13,105 nt of DNA from Treponema sp. GTDB lineage: Bacteria > Spirochaetota > Spirochaetia > Treponematales > Treponemataceae. Positions 1 through 6,486 of this stretch are shown one piece after another. The position numbers were made by a program, and so were the translations under genes. The notes beneath the pieces are model-generated. The model was not told where the DNA came from. It saw nothing but the letters and a program-made list of their open reading frames with translations, and did no database searches. Location: the NCBI GenBank assembly GCA_031290005.1, contig JAITOJ010000026.1:1-13105 (forward strand). The letters are read 5' to 3'. Within the stretch, counting starts at the first letter, position 1. Each line of letters opens with the position of its first letter.

Positions 1-137
1 GATAATAATAAACAGGCCGATTTTGATGATGATGTCAGTGCATACTTTTCTGACCTGTTCTGTACCCAGCCATAACTTGAATGCGTACCAGACGATAGCG
101 ACAAAGGCAAGGAACCTGCTTCTGCGCGGGATTCTTT
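1..137 (-). CDS. trbL: Probable 5' end of trbL (TrbL/VirB6-like), or frameshifted tail of trbJ; partial
   Basis: Below position ~137 the trbJ reading frame turns into serine-rich, unlikely protein, while the -1 frame reads KRIPRRSRFLAFVAIVWYAF followed by KLWLGTEQVRK and a second hydrophobic stretch (IIIKIGLFIII) up to the window edge. This is a basic segment, a transmembrane helix, an amphipathic linker and the start of another helix, which is the style of the TrbL/VirB6 polytopic inner-membrane channel protein. trbL follows trbJ in the canonical trb order, so position supports the call. No start codon exists in this frame nearby; ATGs at 155 and 146 lie in the trbJ frame and would feed it only if one base is missing between about 139 and 100. 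It could instead be a membrane tail of TrbJ. The protein runs off the window. Confidence 0.45.
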
Positions 138-989
138 TTCCATTTGTTCCATTATCGCTTTGTGGCCTAAATAACCGGCTACGTGGCTCAGCCCGATGTT
201 CAGGCGGTTTATGTCGGCGGATACGCTGAGGAGCGCCTGGGTGGCGGCCTGCTGCTGTGCTACCATAGATTCACCGGCGGCGGCGGTCATGCTCTGGATT
301 GCCGACTGGTTTTTTACCGCCCGCGCGACAACTGCGGCCAGGTTTTCATTGGTGCCGGTGGTAAACAAATCTTTGATAAGGGCGTTCCCCTGTTCTTCCA
401 CGATGCGGATTTTGGCGTAATTTTCCGGGGAAAGGCCGTGCCTTCGGGCGATAGCTTCTTTCTGCCGGTAGGACAAATTACCCGCCCATCCGGCAACGGC
501 TTCTTTGGAGGATTCTCCCGCAAAATCCGCTATATTTTTAGGCAGGTCGAAGATGGTGGTATTATCGCTTTGCTGGCCGTAGACGCCGCCCAGGCCGAAA
601 AGCCCGCCCAGGGTATATTTTTTTCCCCCGAAAGAAACCGTCTTTTTGGTTAAAGTATCCTGCACGTTATTGAGCAGGTTGAGGTTATCGTCAACCGCCC
701 GTGCGGCACTGTTGATAGGGTCGCGGATATCCGGGATGCCGTTATGATTGCTCATAGCAAGGCCGATGTCGTCCCAATTCATATTTTTGACCATTTCGAT
801 TTGTTTTTGAAGCTGTTCGTAGGTATTTTTCACCTGTTCGATGGTGGCGTTGATATGGTCGTAGGTAGCGTAAAACTGGTCGATGGCTTGCATGAGGCTG
901 GCAAAATCAAAGACCGGGGTTCCCTGGGCATGCAGGGAGAGCGCTGCAAAGACGAATACGCTTACGGAAACAAGAAGGCGTTTTTTCAT
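134..989 (-). CDS. trbJ: TrbJ, secreted VirB5-like component of the trb mating apparatus
   Basis: The product starts MKKRLLVSVSVFVFAALSLH and has a typical signal peptide with a likely cleavage site after Ala21 (LHA|QG), so it acts in the periplasm or pilus tip. Residues ~25-70 (DFASLMQAIDQFYATYDHIN onward) form the Gln/Glu-rich coiled-coil region that marks TrbJ; a second helical Gln/Ala-rich segment lies near residues 225-275. The family is a minor, pilus-associated part of the IncP-type T4SS. The ATG at 989 is chosen because GGAGGC lies five bases upstream and the ATG overlaps the trbE stop as ATGA, implying translational coupling. The ORF stays open to the window edge, but beyond about residue 285 (AAAAA at 135-139) the sequence stops looking like protein and coding character moves to the -1 frame. 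The exact C-terminus is therefore uncertain. Confidence 0.85.
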
Positions 990-3505
990 AGATTGCCTCC
1001 TTTTTTGAGATATTGCATATAGCCTGAAATACCCTTGCGCCGGAGTATTTCAAAGACAAGCTGTTTTTGGGCGTTTTTGCCGTATTCCTGTTCGAGGCAG
1101 TCAAGCAGGCGGTGGTCGGGGGACAAAATGGCAAGCTGGAGTTCGTCGAGGGCAAGCTCAAACATCCGGGTTCCCAGGGGAGATTTGTAGAGATAGTCGC
1201 GTTTCATCCGGGCGTGTGCGAGGGCGGATATTTCGCTATCGTCGAGGCCGAACTGCCTATAATAACCTGATGTAACCTCAGAGTGCGCGTTCCGGTCGGC
1301 GAGGTAAAACTTGGTAAGGCACTGGCTCAAAATAGTGGTTGATAACCGGGATTTCGCAACCCTGGCGACTTCCTGCGTGGCGAACACACAAAATACTTTG
1401 TATTTGCGGAGGGTCAATAACCATTCTTCAATCTTTTTGGCAAAGTAATCATTGTCGAGGAATACCCATGCTTCGTCCAGGACAAGCAGCGTGGGGCCGC
1501 CCGTGGGAGTTCCTTGAGGGGTTGTGTATACCTTTTCGATATATTTGAATATAAACATTAAAGCGGGGGTGACGGCCTGGGGGCCTAATTTCATCAAGGT
1601 TCCCATTTCAATCATGACAAACTTCGCGAGGCGGAGGCTGGTGCTGTCGGCGTCAAAAATCCGCCCGTATTCCCCGCTCAGGGTATACGGCTGGATGCCG
1701 GTGCGGATGGTATTCTCACGGGTATTTGGGTCGGTGTAGTTCACGTATTGGGAAAAGGTGGTGAGTGTCCTGCGCTCCGGTTTTTTATCGGTTTTCATCT
1801 GTTTCAGGGCGTCCGTGACGGCATTGCTCATACCGGCGGTACAGGCGACGCGCTGCATTTCCAGGAGCAGTTTGATAAACTCAGCGGCCCAGGATAAGTC
1901 GGTTTCGCTGTCCAAATCCCGCAGCGGCTGAAATGCCGCATTTTCGCCGCCCGGCTCGGCATAGAGGCCGCCCACGGCCATAGTGACGCTCCGGGCGCTT
2001 TTGTCTTTGTCCAGGATGATGACGCTGGCGTTTTTATATTTCAGAAACTGGATTTCAAGAAGGCAGAGGAAGGTTGACTTCCCGCCTCCGGTGGGCCCGA
2101 AAATCATGGTGTGCCCCACGTCGCCGACATTGAGATTAAGGAAGAACGGCGTCAGATTTGAGGTGCCGCAGGTTAAAAGCGGGGCCGGGCATTCAAAACA
2201 TTCTTCCGTCCAGTTATTCCGGCGCATACCTGTCCAGACTGACGACAGCGGGATAATGTGGGACAGGTTGCCGCTGGAAATAATAGGCCGGCGGATATTG
2301 GAACACATATCGCCGGGCATCATGGAACGGAAGGCGTTAAAGGCGTTGGCGGTTTCTATCTTCGCAGTAAACCCGGATGAGTTAATCAAAGATACGATAT
2401 ACCGGGCTTTGTCCTGTGCGACGTCATAGTTTTTATCCCATACCAGCACGTTCGCGGTGTAATAGCCGAAAGAGAACCGGTCGGTCATGAGTTCCACGAT
2501 GGCGCTGTTGGTGTCCTGTTCAAAGGCGGAAGCGGCCGGGTCTTCCCTCCCGCTTTCAAAGTTCCCCAGGCTTTCCGCCAGGGCGGTCCCCCAGGATTTC
2601 CGGGAACCGTAAAATCGTTTTTGATATTTCATCAGGTCTTTGCCGGACTGCTGTTTGCTTTGGCCTATCCACCGTGTTGACCACCGGTATTCAATGCCGC
2701 TGGAATTGAGGCTGCTGAACATGGCAGGATAGGTCTGGCTGGGGAAATCCCGGACGGCGATAACCGGGATATAATAATCTCCCAGTTTAAGCGTATCGGC
2801 TATGTCGAGGCTGTCGTCGGTGATGTAATGGTCAAGTAGCATCGGGCGGTTTGGAGTATGGATTGCGTGGATTCTCATGCTGGCTGCCGAATGGATAAAC
2901 GAAGCGGTTTCATCGTTGTTAAGCGGAGAAACATATAACTGGCCGGTTAAATAGGCTATACAGGCTTCCGTCTGATTCACGAATAGCTGTATTTCTTTCC
3001 GGCATTGCTCAAGGTTGTAATAGCCTTCGTCATCGCCGGATTTTTTTCTATACAGCAGTTTCGCGGCCTTTGAGTAGATTTCATTTTTCAGTTTTTGGGT
3101 AAAAATGAGATAATATTGATTGGCAAAATGTTCTTTCTGGCTGACAAACATGTCTTTGCGTTTCATATCAATAAGATACGGCGCGTAAACAGGATAGGCG
3201 CTGCCCGGATATTCATTGGTAATACGCCGCTGGCTTTCAAACTGTATGCCCCAGCCGTCGTCGAGGCGTTTAACCGCCTCATTAAAATTATACGAGACGG
3301 AATTGATAGTTTCGGCGGAAGCGGAACCCAGGTCAGGGCAGGTAAAGGTATAGGCGCGCATCAGGGCGCCCGCTTTAAGCAGCACAATGCCGTCTTTATA
3401 ATCACCAGCGAAAAATGACCACGGGCAGTAATAGGCAAGCCGGTTCTTGACTTCCTTGTAACGGGTAAAATCAAAGGTATTCAGGAAGGCTGGAAAAAAA
3501 GGCAT
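986..3505 (-). CDS. trbE: TrbE, VirB4-family T4SS ATPase
   Basis: The protein is 839 residues, the usual size for TrbE/VirB4. It carries the Walker A motif GPTGGGKST at residues 470-478, Walker B LLVLDEAW at ~673-680 (catalytic Asp677-Glu678) and the downstream FATQEVARV sensor segment around 709-717. The N-terminal ~450 residues match the VirB4 N-terminal domain that docks to the inner-membrane complex, including the early FTRYKEVKNRLAYYCPW region. It is a cytoplasmic ATPase that powers pilus assembly and substrate transfer. The start at 3505 has GGAGGGG eight bases upstream, with trbD ending only five bases before the start. The last codon overlaps the trbJ start (ATGA), so it lies in a tightly coupled operon trbC-D-E-J. 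No sign of damage. Confidence 0.96.
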   Translation of the reverse strand: MPFFPAFLNTFDFTRYKEVKNRLAYYCPWSFFAGDYKDGIVLLKAGALMRAYTFTCPDLGSASAETINSVSYNFNEAVKRLDDGWGIQFESQRRITNEYPGSAYPVYAPYLIDMKRKDMFVSQKEHFANQYYLIFTQKLKNEIYSKAAKLLYRKKSGDDEGYYNLEQCRKEIQLFVNQTEACIAYLTGQLYVSPLNNDETASFIHSAASMRIHAIHTPNRPMLLDHYITDDSLDIADTLKLGDYYIPVIAVRDFPSQTYPAMFSSLNSSGIEYRWSTRWIGQSKQQSGKDLMKYQKRFYGSRKSWGTALAESLGNFESGREDPAASAFEQDTNSAIVELMTDRFSFGYYTANVLVWDKNYDVAQDKARYIVSLINSSGFTAKIETANAFNAFRSMMPGDMCSNIRRPIISSGNLSHIIPLSSVWTGMRRNNWTEECFECPAPLLTCGTSNLTPFFLNLNVGDVGHTMIFGPTGGGKSTFLCLLEIQFLKYKNASVIILDKDKSARSVTMAVGGLYAEPGGENAAFQPLRDLDSETDLSWAAEFIKLLLEMQRVACTAGMSNAVTDALKQMKTDKKPERRTLTTFSQYVNYTDPNTRENTIRTGIQPYTLSGEYGRIFDADSTSLRLAKFVMIEMGTLMKLGPQAVTPALMFIFKYIEKVYTTPQGTPTGGPTLLVLDEAWVFLDNDYFAKKIEEWLLTLRKYKVFCVFATQEVARVAKSRLSTTILSQCLTKFYLADRNAHSEVTSGYYRQFGLDDSEISALAHARMKRDYLYKSPLGTRMFELALDELQLAILSPDHRLLDCLEQEYGKNAQKQLVFEILRRKGISGYMQYLKKGGNL

Positions 3506-3510
3506 GGCGG

Positions 3511-3762
3511 CTACCCCTCCAATCCATCAGGCTGGGTAAGGCTGTCCAGGGCAATAGCGAGCATATCCGGGTCGTCTTTGGACAGGATGCGGCAGGGGAT
3601 ATAAGCGGCTATGCCTATGAGCGCGAATAGGGGGCCGAACAGATAGATTATTCCGATGGTCCCGATAAGGATAAGGGCGAAAATAGATTTTGGCACTCCC
3701 ATGAGCAGGTCAGGCTGCTGGAGGCTTTTATGGATAGGCAGGGTGAAATCCAATAAGTTCAT
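3511..3762 (-). CDS. trbD: TrbD, VirB3-like inner-membrane protein
   Basis: This is a small 83-residue protein with one strong hydrophobic block (about residues 25-57, IFALILIGTIGIIYLFGPLF and onward) flanked by polar termini. The N-terminus (LPIHKSLQQPDLLMGVPK) is the recognisable VirB3/TrbD opening, with the conserved pattern of two short hydrophilic segments before the membrane hairpin. VirB3-type proteins pair with the VirB4 ATPase at the inner membrane, and here the gene lies immediately between the pilin gene trbC and the ATPase gene trbE, the expected position. Spacing is four bases from the trbC stop; only a weak purine stretch precedes the start, so translation is probably coupled to trbC. 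Confidence 0.88.
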   Translation of the reverse strand: MNLLDFTLPIHKSLQQPDLLMGVPKSIFALILIGTIGIIYLFGPLFALIGIAAYIPCRILSKDDPDMLAIALDSLTQPDGLEG

Positions 3763-3766
3763 TTTG

Positions 3767-4159
3767 CTAATTGCCGGACAGGCTGTTCAGATTGCTAATC
3801 TGTAAGGTATTCATGAAATATTTCACGATGGTAGAGGCGGACATGAACAGGATAGTGCCTACTATCCAGGGGATGAATTTCTTGAACATGCCCGGTTCCT
3901 GGCGCCCTGCGGTAAGCATGGCGATACACTCCGCGACGAGCGCGACAAACGCGATGCCTTTTACCCAGGGGGAAGTGATGAAGCCGATGATGGTATTCAT
4001 GTAGGTGTCGGCGGCGGTGAACCCGGACTGGCTTTGCGCGAAAAGCGAACTTGCCATAAGGGCGATACAGAGCGCCGTCATCACGGCGTTTTTGTTGCCG
4101 CCAAGTTTTACCGCCAGGGCGGCGGCCTTGCCGTACAGAAAGGAGATGAGCTTTTTCAT
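3767..4159 (-). CDS. trbC: TrbC, VirB2-like conjugative pilin precursor
   Basis: The 130-residue product has a long, basic signal region (residues 1-41) ending in a hydrophobic stretch and ASSLFAQ, with likely cleavage next to Ala41. The mature part contains two transmembrane helices (about residues 65-84 and 92-110) separated by the short polar loop AGRQEPGMFKKF, the layout of VirB2/TrbC pilins. The mature subunit would polymerise into the conjugative pilus after membrane insertion. AGAGG lies about five bases before the ATG. It is the first gene of the trbC-D-E-J block and is preceded by its own likely promoter and a long palindrome (4200-4235), because the toxin-antitoxin insert separates it from trbB. 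Confidence 0.9.
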   Translation of the reverse strand: MKKLISFLYGKAAALAVKLGGNKNAVMTALCIALMASSLFAQSQSGFTAADTYMNTIIGFITSPWVKGIAFVALVAECIAMLTAGRQEPGMFKKFIPWIVGTILFMSASTIVKYFMNTLQISNLNSLSGN

Positions 4160-4182
4160 AAAAACCTCTTGAAAATGGGATA

Positions 4183-4200
4183 ATCCGGCACAAGCCGGAT
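4183..4200 (-). promoter_or_regulatory. Short perfect hairpin in the trbC leader
   Basis: ATCCGGC and GCCGGAT form a perfect 7-bp stem with a 4-base loop, about 24 bases upstream of the trbC start and directly abutting the 36-bp palindrome. No T-run follows on either strand, so it is not an intrinsic terminator; it may stabilise the 5' leader or expose the trbC ribosome-binding site. Confidence 0.5.
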
Positions 4201-4235
4201 GGTGCAGATAAATCTATATGGATATATCTACACCA
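4200..4235. promoter_or_regulatory. 36-bp near-perfect palindrome, likely operator of the trbC promoter
   Basis: The 36 bases from TGGTGCAGATA to TATCTACACCA are a dyad in which 15 of 18 opposed positions pair. It lies just downstream of the proposed -10 box at 4238-4243, so it covers the expected transcription start of the trbC-D-E-J block. This position suits a repressor operator; a candidate binder is the CopG-like protein encoded at 6042-6485 or a regulator outside the window. In RNA it could also form a leader hairpin. Confidence 0.55.
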
Positions 4236-4237
4236 TT

Positions 4238-4268
4238 ATTCTAACATCCCAAGAGTTTCCCCTGTCAA
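4238..4268 (-). promoter_or_regulatory. Likely sigma70-type promoter of the trbC-D-E-J block
   Basis: A consensus -35 TTGACA (4268-4263) is followed after 19 bases by TAGAAT (4243-4238). The spacer is two bases longer than ideal, so strength is uncertain. The position, about 80 bases before trbC and after the toxin-antitoxin genes, is what is needed to express the split second half of the trb operon. Confidence 0.5.
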
Positions 4269-4362
4269 TACATTCATGAGCAGAATTACTGGGTAAGCGG
4301 CAATTATTTTTCTCTTTCAGTTATTTATGGGCTGGAGTATCACAGTACATTATATTTTCATT

Positions 4363-4650
4363 TTAAGCGGTTAATGCCCTGGCAACTACTTCAGGCACCT
4401 TCTCGATAACTTTCAAATACGCCCTGGCCGCCGGGTCAGGCTGGCGTTTGCCCTGCTCCCAATTACGCAATGCAAAAACTGACAGGCCAAACCTGTTGGC
4501 AAACGCGGACTGTGAAAGCCCCATCTGTTCACGAATAGCTTTCACATTCACCTGTTCGGTGGTGTGTACCAGGTATGCGTCCTTCGTCAGTTCACCGCGG
4601 CATATTGCCACCGCCTCTTGCATACTCTCGACAATTCGTTTTCCGCTCAT
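4363..4650 (-). CDS. higA: HigA/NadS-type antitoxin, XRE helix-turn-helix DNA-binding protein
   Basis: The 95-residue protein has a Cro/C1-type helix-turn-helix at about residues 35-72 (VKAIREQMGLSQSAFANRFG, then LSVFALRNWEQGKRQPDPA). The NWEQG and R-x-P features and the N-terminal extension match NadS/HigA-2-type antitoxins that follow RelE/HigB toxins. It would neutralise the upstream toxin and repress the shared promoter. The start at 4650 overlaps the toxin stop as ATGA, with GGAGG about seven bases before it. The toxin-first order is the hallmark of HigBA-type pairs. Together with the toxin it interrupts the trbB-trbC junction and so behaves as cargo in the transfer operon. Confidence 0.88.
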   Translation of the reverse strand: MSGKRIVESMQEAVAICRGELTKDAYLVHTTEQVNVKAIREQMGLSQSAFANRFGLSVFALRNWEQGKRQPDPAARAYLKVIEKVPEVVARALTA

Positions 4651-5009
4651 TTTTTTCCTCCGATAGCTCTATAGGTATCAACCAGCAAAGAGGTTAATTT
4701 CCGTAATTCATTCCGTTCAGCATTACTGATATTTGCTTTTTCATTTTTTGCAAACACATTAAGCGCAAAAAGCGGAACGTCTGGGGAGTGATAAAAAAAT
4801 ATCACCCTGTATCCACCGCTTTTCCCTTCGTTTTCGCGGGCCCAGCGAAGTTTCCGGATACCGCCTGTTCCCCGCACAAGAACACCTGCGGCAGGGTTAA
4901 ATGCCAGAAAATTCACCAGAGCCTCCCGTTCCTCCCCCTCCAGCAGGTTCTTGCTGTCCCGTATGAATGACGGCGTCTCAACGACGGTGACAGGCTCAAG
5001 ATAATTCAT
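4647..5009 (-). CDS. higB: RelE/HigB-family toxin (mRNA interferase-like)
   Basis: A 120-residue basic protein. The start at 5009 (MNYLEPVTVVETPSFIRD) is preferred over an upstream in-frame ATG because homologous toxins begin with a short leader followed by VETPSF and because the promoter lies immediately upstream. The RelE-fold signature is clear: GTGGIRKLRWA at about residues 66-76, GGYRVIFFY at 84-92 and FAKNEKANIS near 104-113, with the Arg/Lys residues that act on ribosome-bound mRNA in this family. The cognate antitoxin overlaps its stop by four bases. It is bicistronic with higA, autoregulated through the palindrome at 5020-5034. No Shine-Dalgarno sequence fits before the ATG; the predicted transcript begins close to the start codon. 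Confidence 0.85.
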   Translation of the reverse strand: MNYLEPVTVVETPSFIRDSKNLLEGEEREALVNFLAFNPAAGVLVRGTGGIRKLRWARENEGKSGGYRVIFFYHSPDVPLFALNVFAKNEKANISNAERNELRKLTSLLVDTYRAIGGKK

Positions 5010-5015
5010 TACTCT

Positions 5016-5044
5016 AATGTAAGCCAATGGCTTAATACTGTCAA
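5016..5044 (-). promoter_or_regulatory. Promoter of the higBA toxin-antitoxin operon
   Basis: TTGACA (5044-5039), an exact 17-base spacer and TACATT (5021-5016) form a strong sigma70-type promoter. Only six bases separate the -10 box from the toxin ATG at 5009, so the message is probably leaderless or nearly so. Confidence 0.7.
5020..5034. promoter_or_regulatory. Operator dyad inside the higBA promoter
   Basis: TAAGCC-AAT-GGCTTA is a perfect 6+6 inverted repeat with a 3-base centre. It fills the spacer between the -35 and -10 boxes and touches the -10. This is the expected place for a HigA-type antitoxin or toxin-antitoxin complex to repress its own operon. Confidence 0.65.
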
Positions 5045-5079
5045 GACTTTTTGGCAATAGCCCCGCTCCCTTTCTGTTT

Positions 5080-6036
5080 TCAGTGCGATAGGGCGTTACC
5101 GGTCTCAAGAACATCAGAAATCTTTGGGCCCTGCGGTGTTGAGCGCAAGTGTACGCATAGGTGTATCACTTCGCGGACGTCTGGAATGGTGCCTGGTATG
5201 ACTTCCCGCAGCAAGCCTTCGATGCGGCAAATCATGGATTGGCTGCTGTCCGCATGGATAGTGGTAATGTTACCGGTATGGCCGGTGTTCCAGGCTTTTA
5301 ATAATTCATTGGCCACTTCGCCGTAGCGGAGTTCACCAAAGATAATCCTGTCCGGCGTCCAGCGCAGCGCGGTTCTGACGGCTTCTGACGCTTCCTGCGG
5401 TTTGCAGGAAATAAAGGTGGCGTCTAAAGCCTTACTTTGGAGTTCCGGGACGTCCTCAACGATATAGAACCGGTCATTGGGGGTATATTCGTACATTTTG
5501 AGCAGGACGGCGTTGGTAAAGGTAGTTTTGCCGCTGCCTGTTCCGCCGCCGGCCAGGATATTTTTGCGTTCTTTAATATACCTGCAAACTACGGAATATT
5601 GCCCCTCAGTCATCCGCCCGGTTTCAACGTAATTTTCGAGAGAAAAAATATGTGCCGCCCTTTTACGGATGGCCAGTTCCGGGTGTTCCACCCAGGGGGG
5701 AAGCATACCGGTAAACCGGGCATTGTACGGGTGGGGGATAACGCATTCGAGTTTGGGCAGCCCGCTGGCGGGGTCAACCTGTTTGCCGGTAAGGGCGGCA
5801 AGGGAGAGGATGATACCCTGGGCTTTGCTGCATCTGACGTAATCATTGGTAATGATTTTACCTTTGCCAAACTTTTTATAGATAATCCTGCCGCTTCCCC
5901 CGATAAAAATATCGGTTACTTCGGCATCGTCCAGGTATTTTTTGATATCTTCGATGTCGTCAAGAAAATTATCCATGAGGCGGCGCTTTTTCTGTTGTTC
6001 CGCCGTGAACTGTCCGAATACGGTAATATCCTGCAT
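5080..6036 (-). CDS. trbB: TrbB, VirB11-family T4SS ATPase
   Basis: 318 residues, typical of TrbB/VirB11 hexameric secretion ATPases at the cytoplasmic side of the channel. Motifs in order: an N-terminal domain with YNARFTGMLPPWVEHPELAI (~104-123), Walker A GGGTGSGKTT (163-172), the Asp box VEDVPEL (193-199), Walker B RIIFGELRYGE (~230-240) and the His box TGHTGNITTIHADS (~251-264). All catalytic features are intact. The gene starts five bases after the copG stop, with GGAT as a weak ribosome-binding site, so coupling to copG is likely. Downstream, trbC should follow directly, but the higBA cassette intervenes. The C-terminus is normal in length. Confidence 0.96.
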   Translation of the reverse strand: MQDITVFGQFTAEQQKKRRLMDNFLDDIEDIKKYLDDAEVTDIFIGGSGRIIYKKFGKGKIITNDYVRCSKAQGIILSLAALTGKQVDPASGLPKLECVIPHPYNARFTGMLPPWVEHPELAIRKRAAHIFSLENYVETGRMTEGQYSVVCRYIKERKNILAGGGTGSGKTTFTNAVLLKMYEYTPNDRFYIVEDVPELQSKALDATFISCKPQEASEAVRTALRWTPDRIIFGELRYGEVANELLKAWNTGHTGNITTIHADSSQSMICRIEGLLREVIPGTIPDVREVIHLCVHLRSTPQGPKISDVLETGNALSH

Positions 6037-6041
6037 AACGC

Positions 6042-6485
6042 CTATCCGTCAGCATACTGTTCAAGCATATTGCCCAGGAGGATTTCAAGGAAAGAAGGCA
6101 TGGAAGCGAGTTTGGAACGGAACAAATGGAGCATGGCCTGGGTTTTCTTAGTCCCCGCTTCCAGCACGTTTTTACGGGCTTCTTTTTCCACGGGAATGTC
6201 CGGGGTAAAGATAAAAAACCACTGATAAAACTCGAGGGCCAGTTTTTCTTCAAGTTCAATCCGTTTCTCAAGGTTCCCCAGCGTTTTCTCCACGGCGTTC
6301 ATCTTGGCGATGAGGAGGCTTTCGTCCAGCACGTCTTTGGTGAGATAGAGCGCGAGGGCTTTATTGACCAGTTCGTTCTGGCTCATCCCCTCGTCTTTGG
6401 AGCGCTGTTTGAGCAAGTCCAGAGTTGGCTGTGATACGCGCAGTTCGCTCCGGCAATTATGAGCGGCGCCTCTGTCTTTTTTCAT
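6042..6485 (-). CDS. CopG-like ribbon-helix-helix protein between traG and trbB
   Basis: A 147-residue protein with an N-terminal segment (about residues 12-50: SELRVSQPTLDLLKQRSKDE, then MSQNELVNKALALYL) that fits a CopG/Arc ribbon-helix-helix DNA-binding domain: a beta strand, a helix and a second helix starting SQNELV. The remaining ~95 residues are helical with a Leu/Glu-rich stretch (MNAVEKTLGNLEKRIELEEK, ~62-81) that may be a coiled coil, followed by a family-specific tail. Tn4371-type elements have a CopG-like gene in the same place between traG and trbB. Likely roles are regulation of the transfer operon or assisting relaxosome-coupling protein contact; neither is shown. Two bases separate it from the end of traG. 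Confidence 0.7.
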   Translation of the reverse strand: MKKDRGAAHNCRSELRVSQPTLDLLKQRSKDEGMSQNELVNKALALYLTKDVLDESLLIAKMNAVEKTLGNLEKRIELEEKLALEFYQWFFIFTPDIPVEKEARKNVLEAGTKKTQAMLHLFRSKLASMPSFLEILLGNMLEQYADG

Positions 6486-6486
6486 C

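Noticed and set aside
183..653. 156-residue plus-strand ORF
   Set aside because: Antisense shadow of trbJ; no ribosome-binding site or recognisable domain.
5437..6225. 262-residue plus-strand ORF
   Set aside because: Mirror of the trbB and copG coding region; the minus strand has complete VirB11 motifs.
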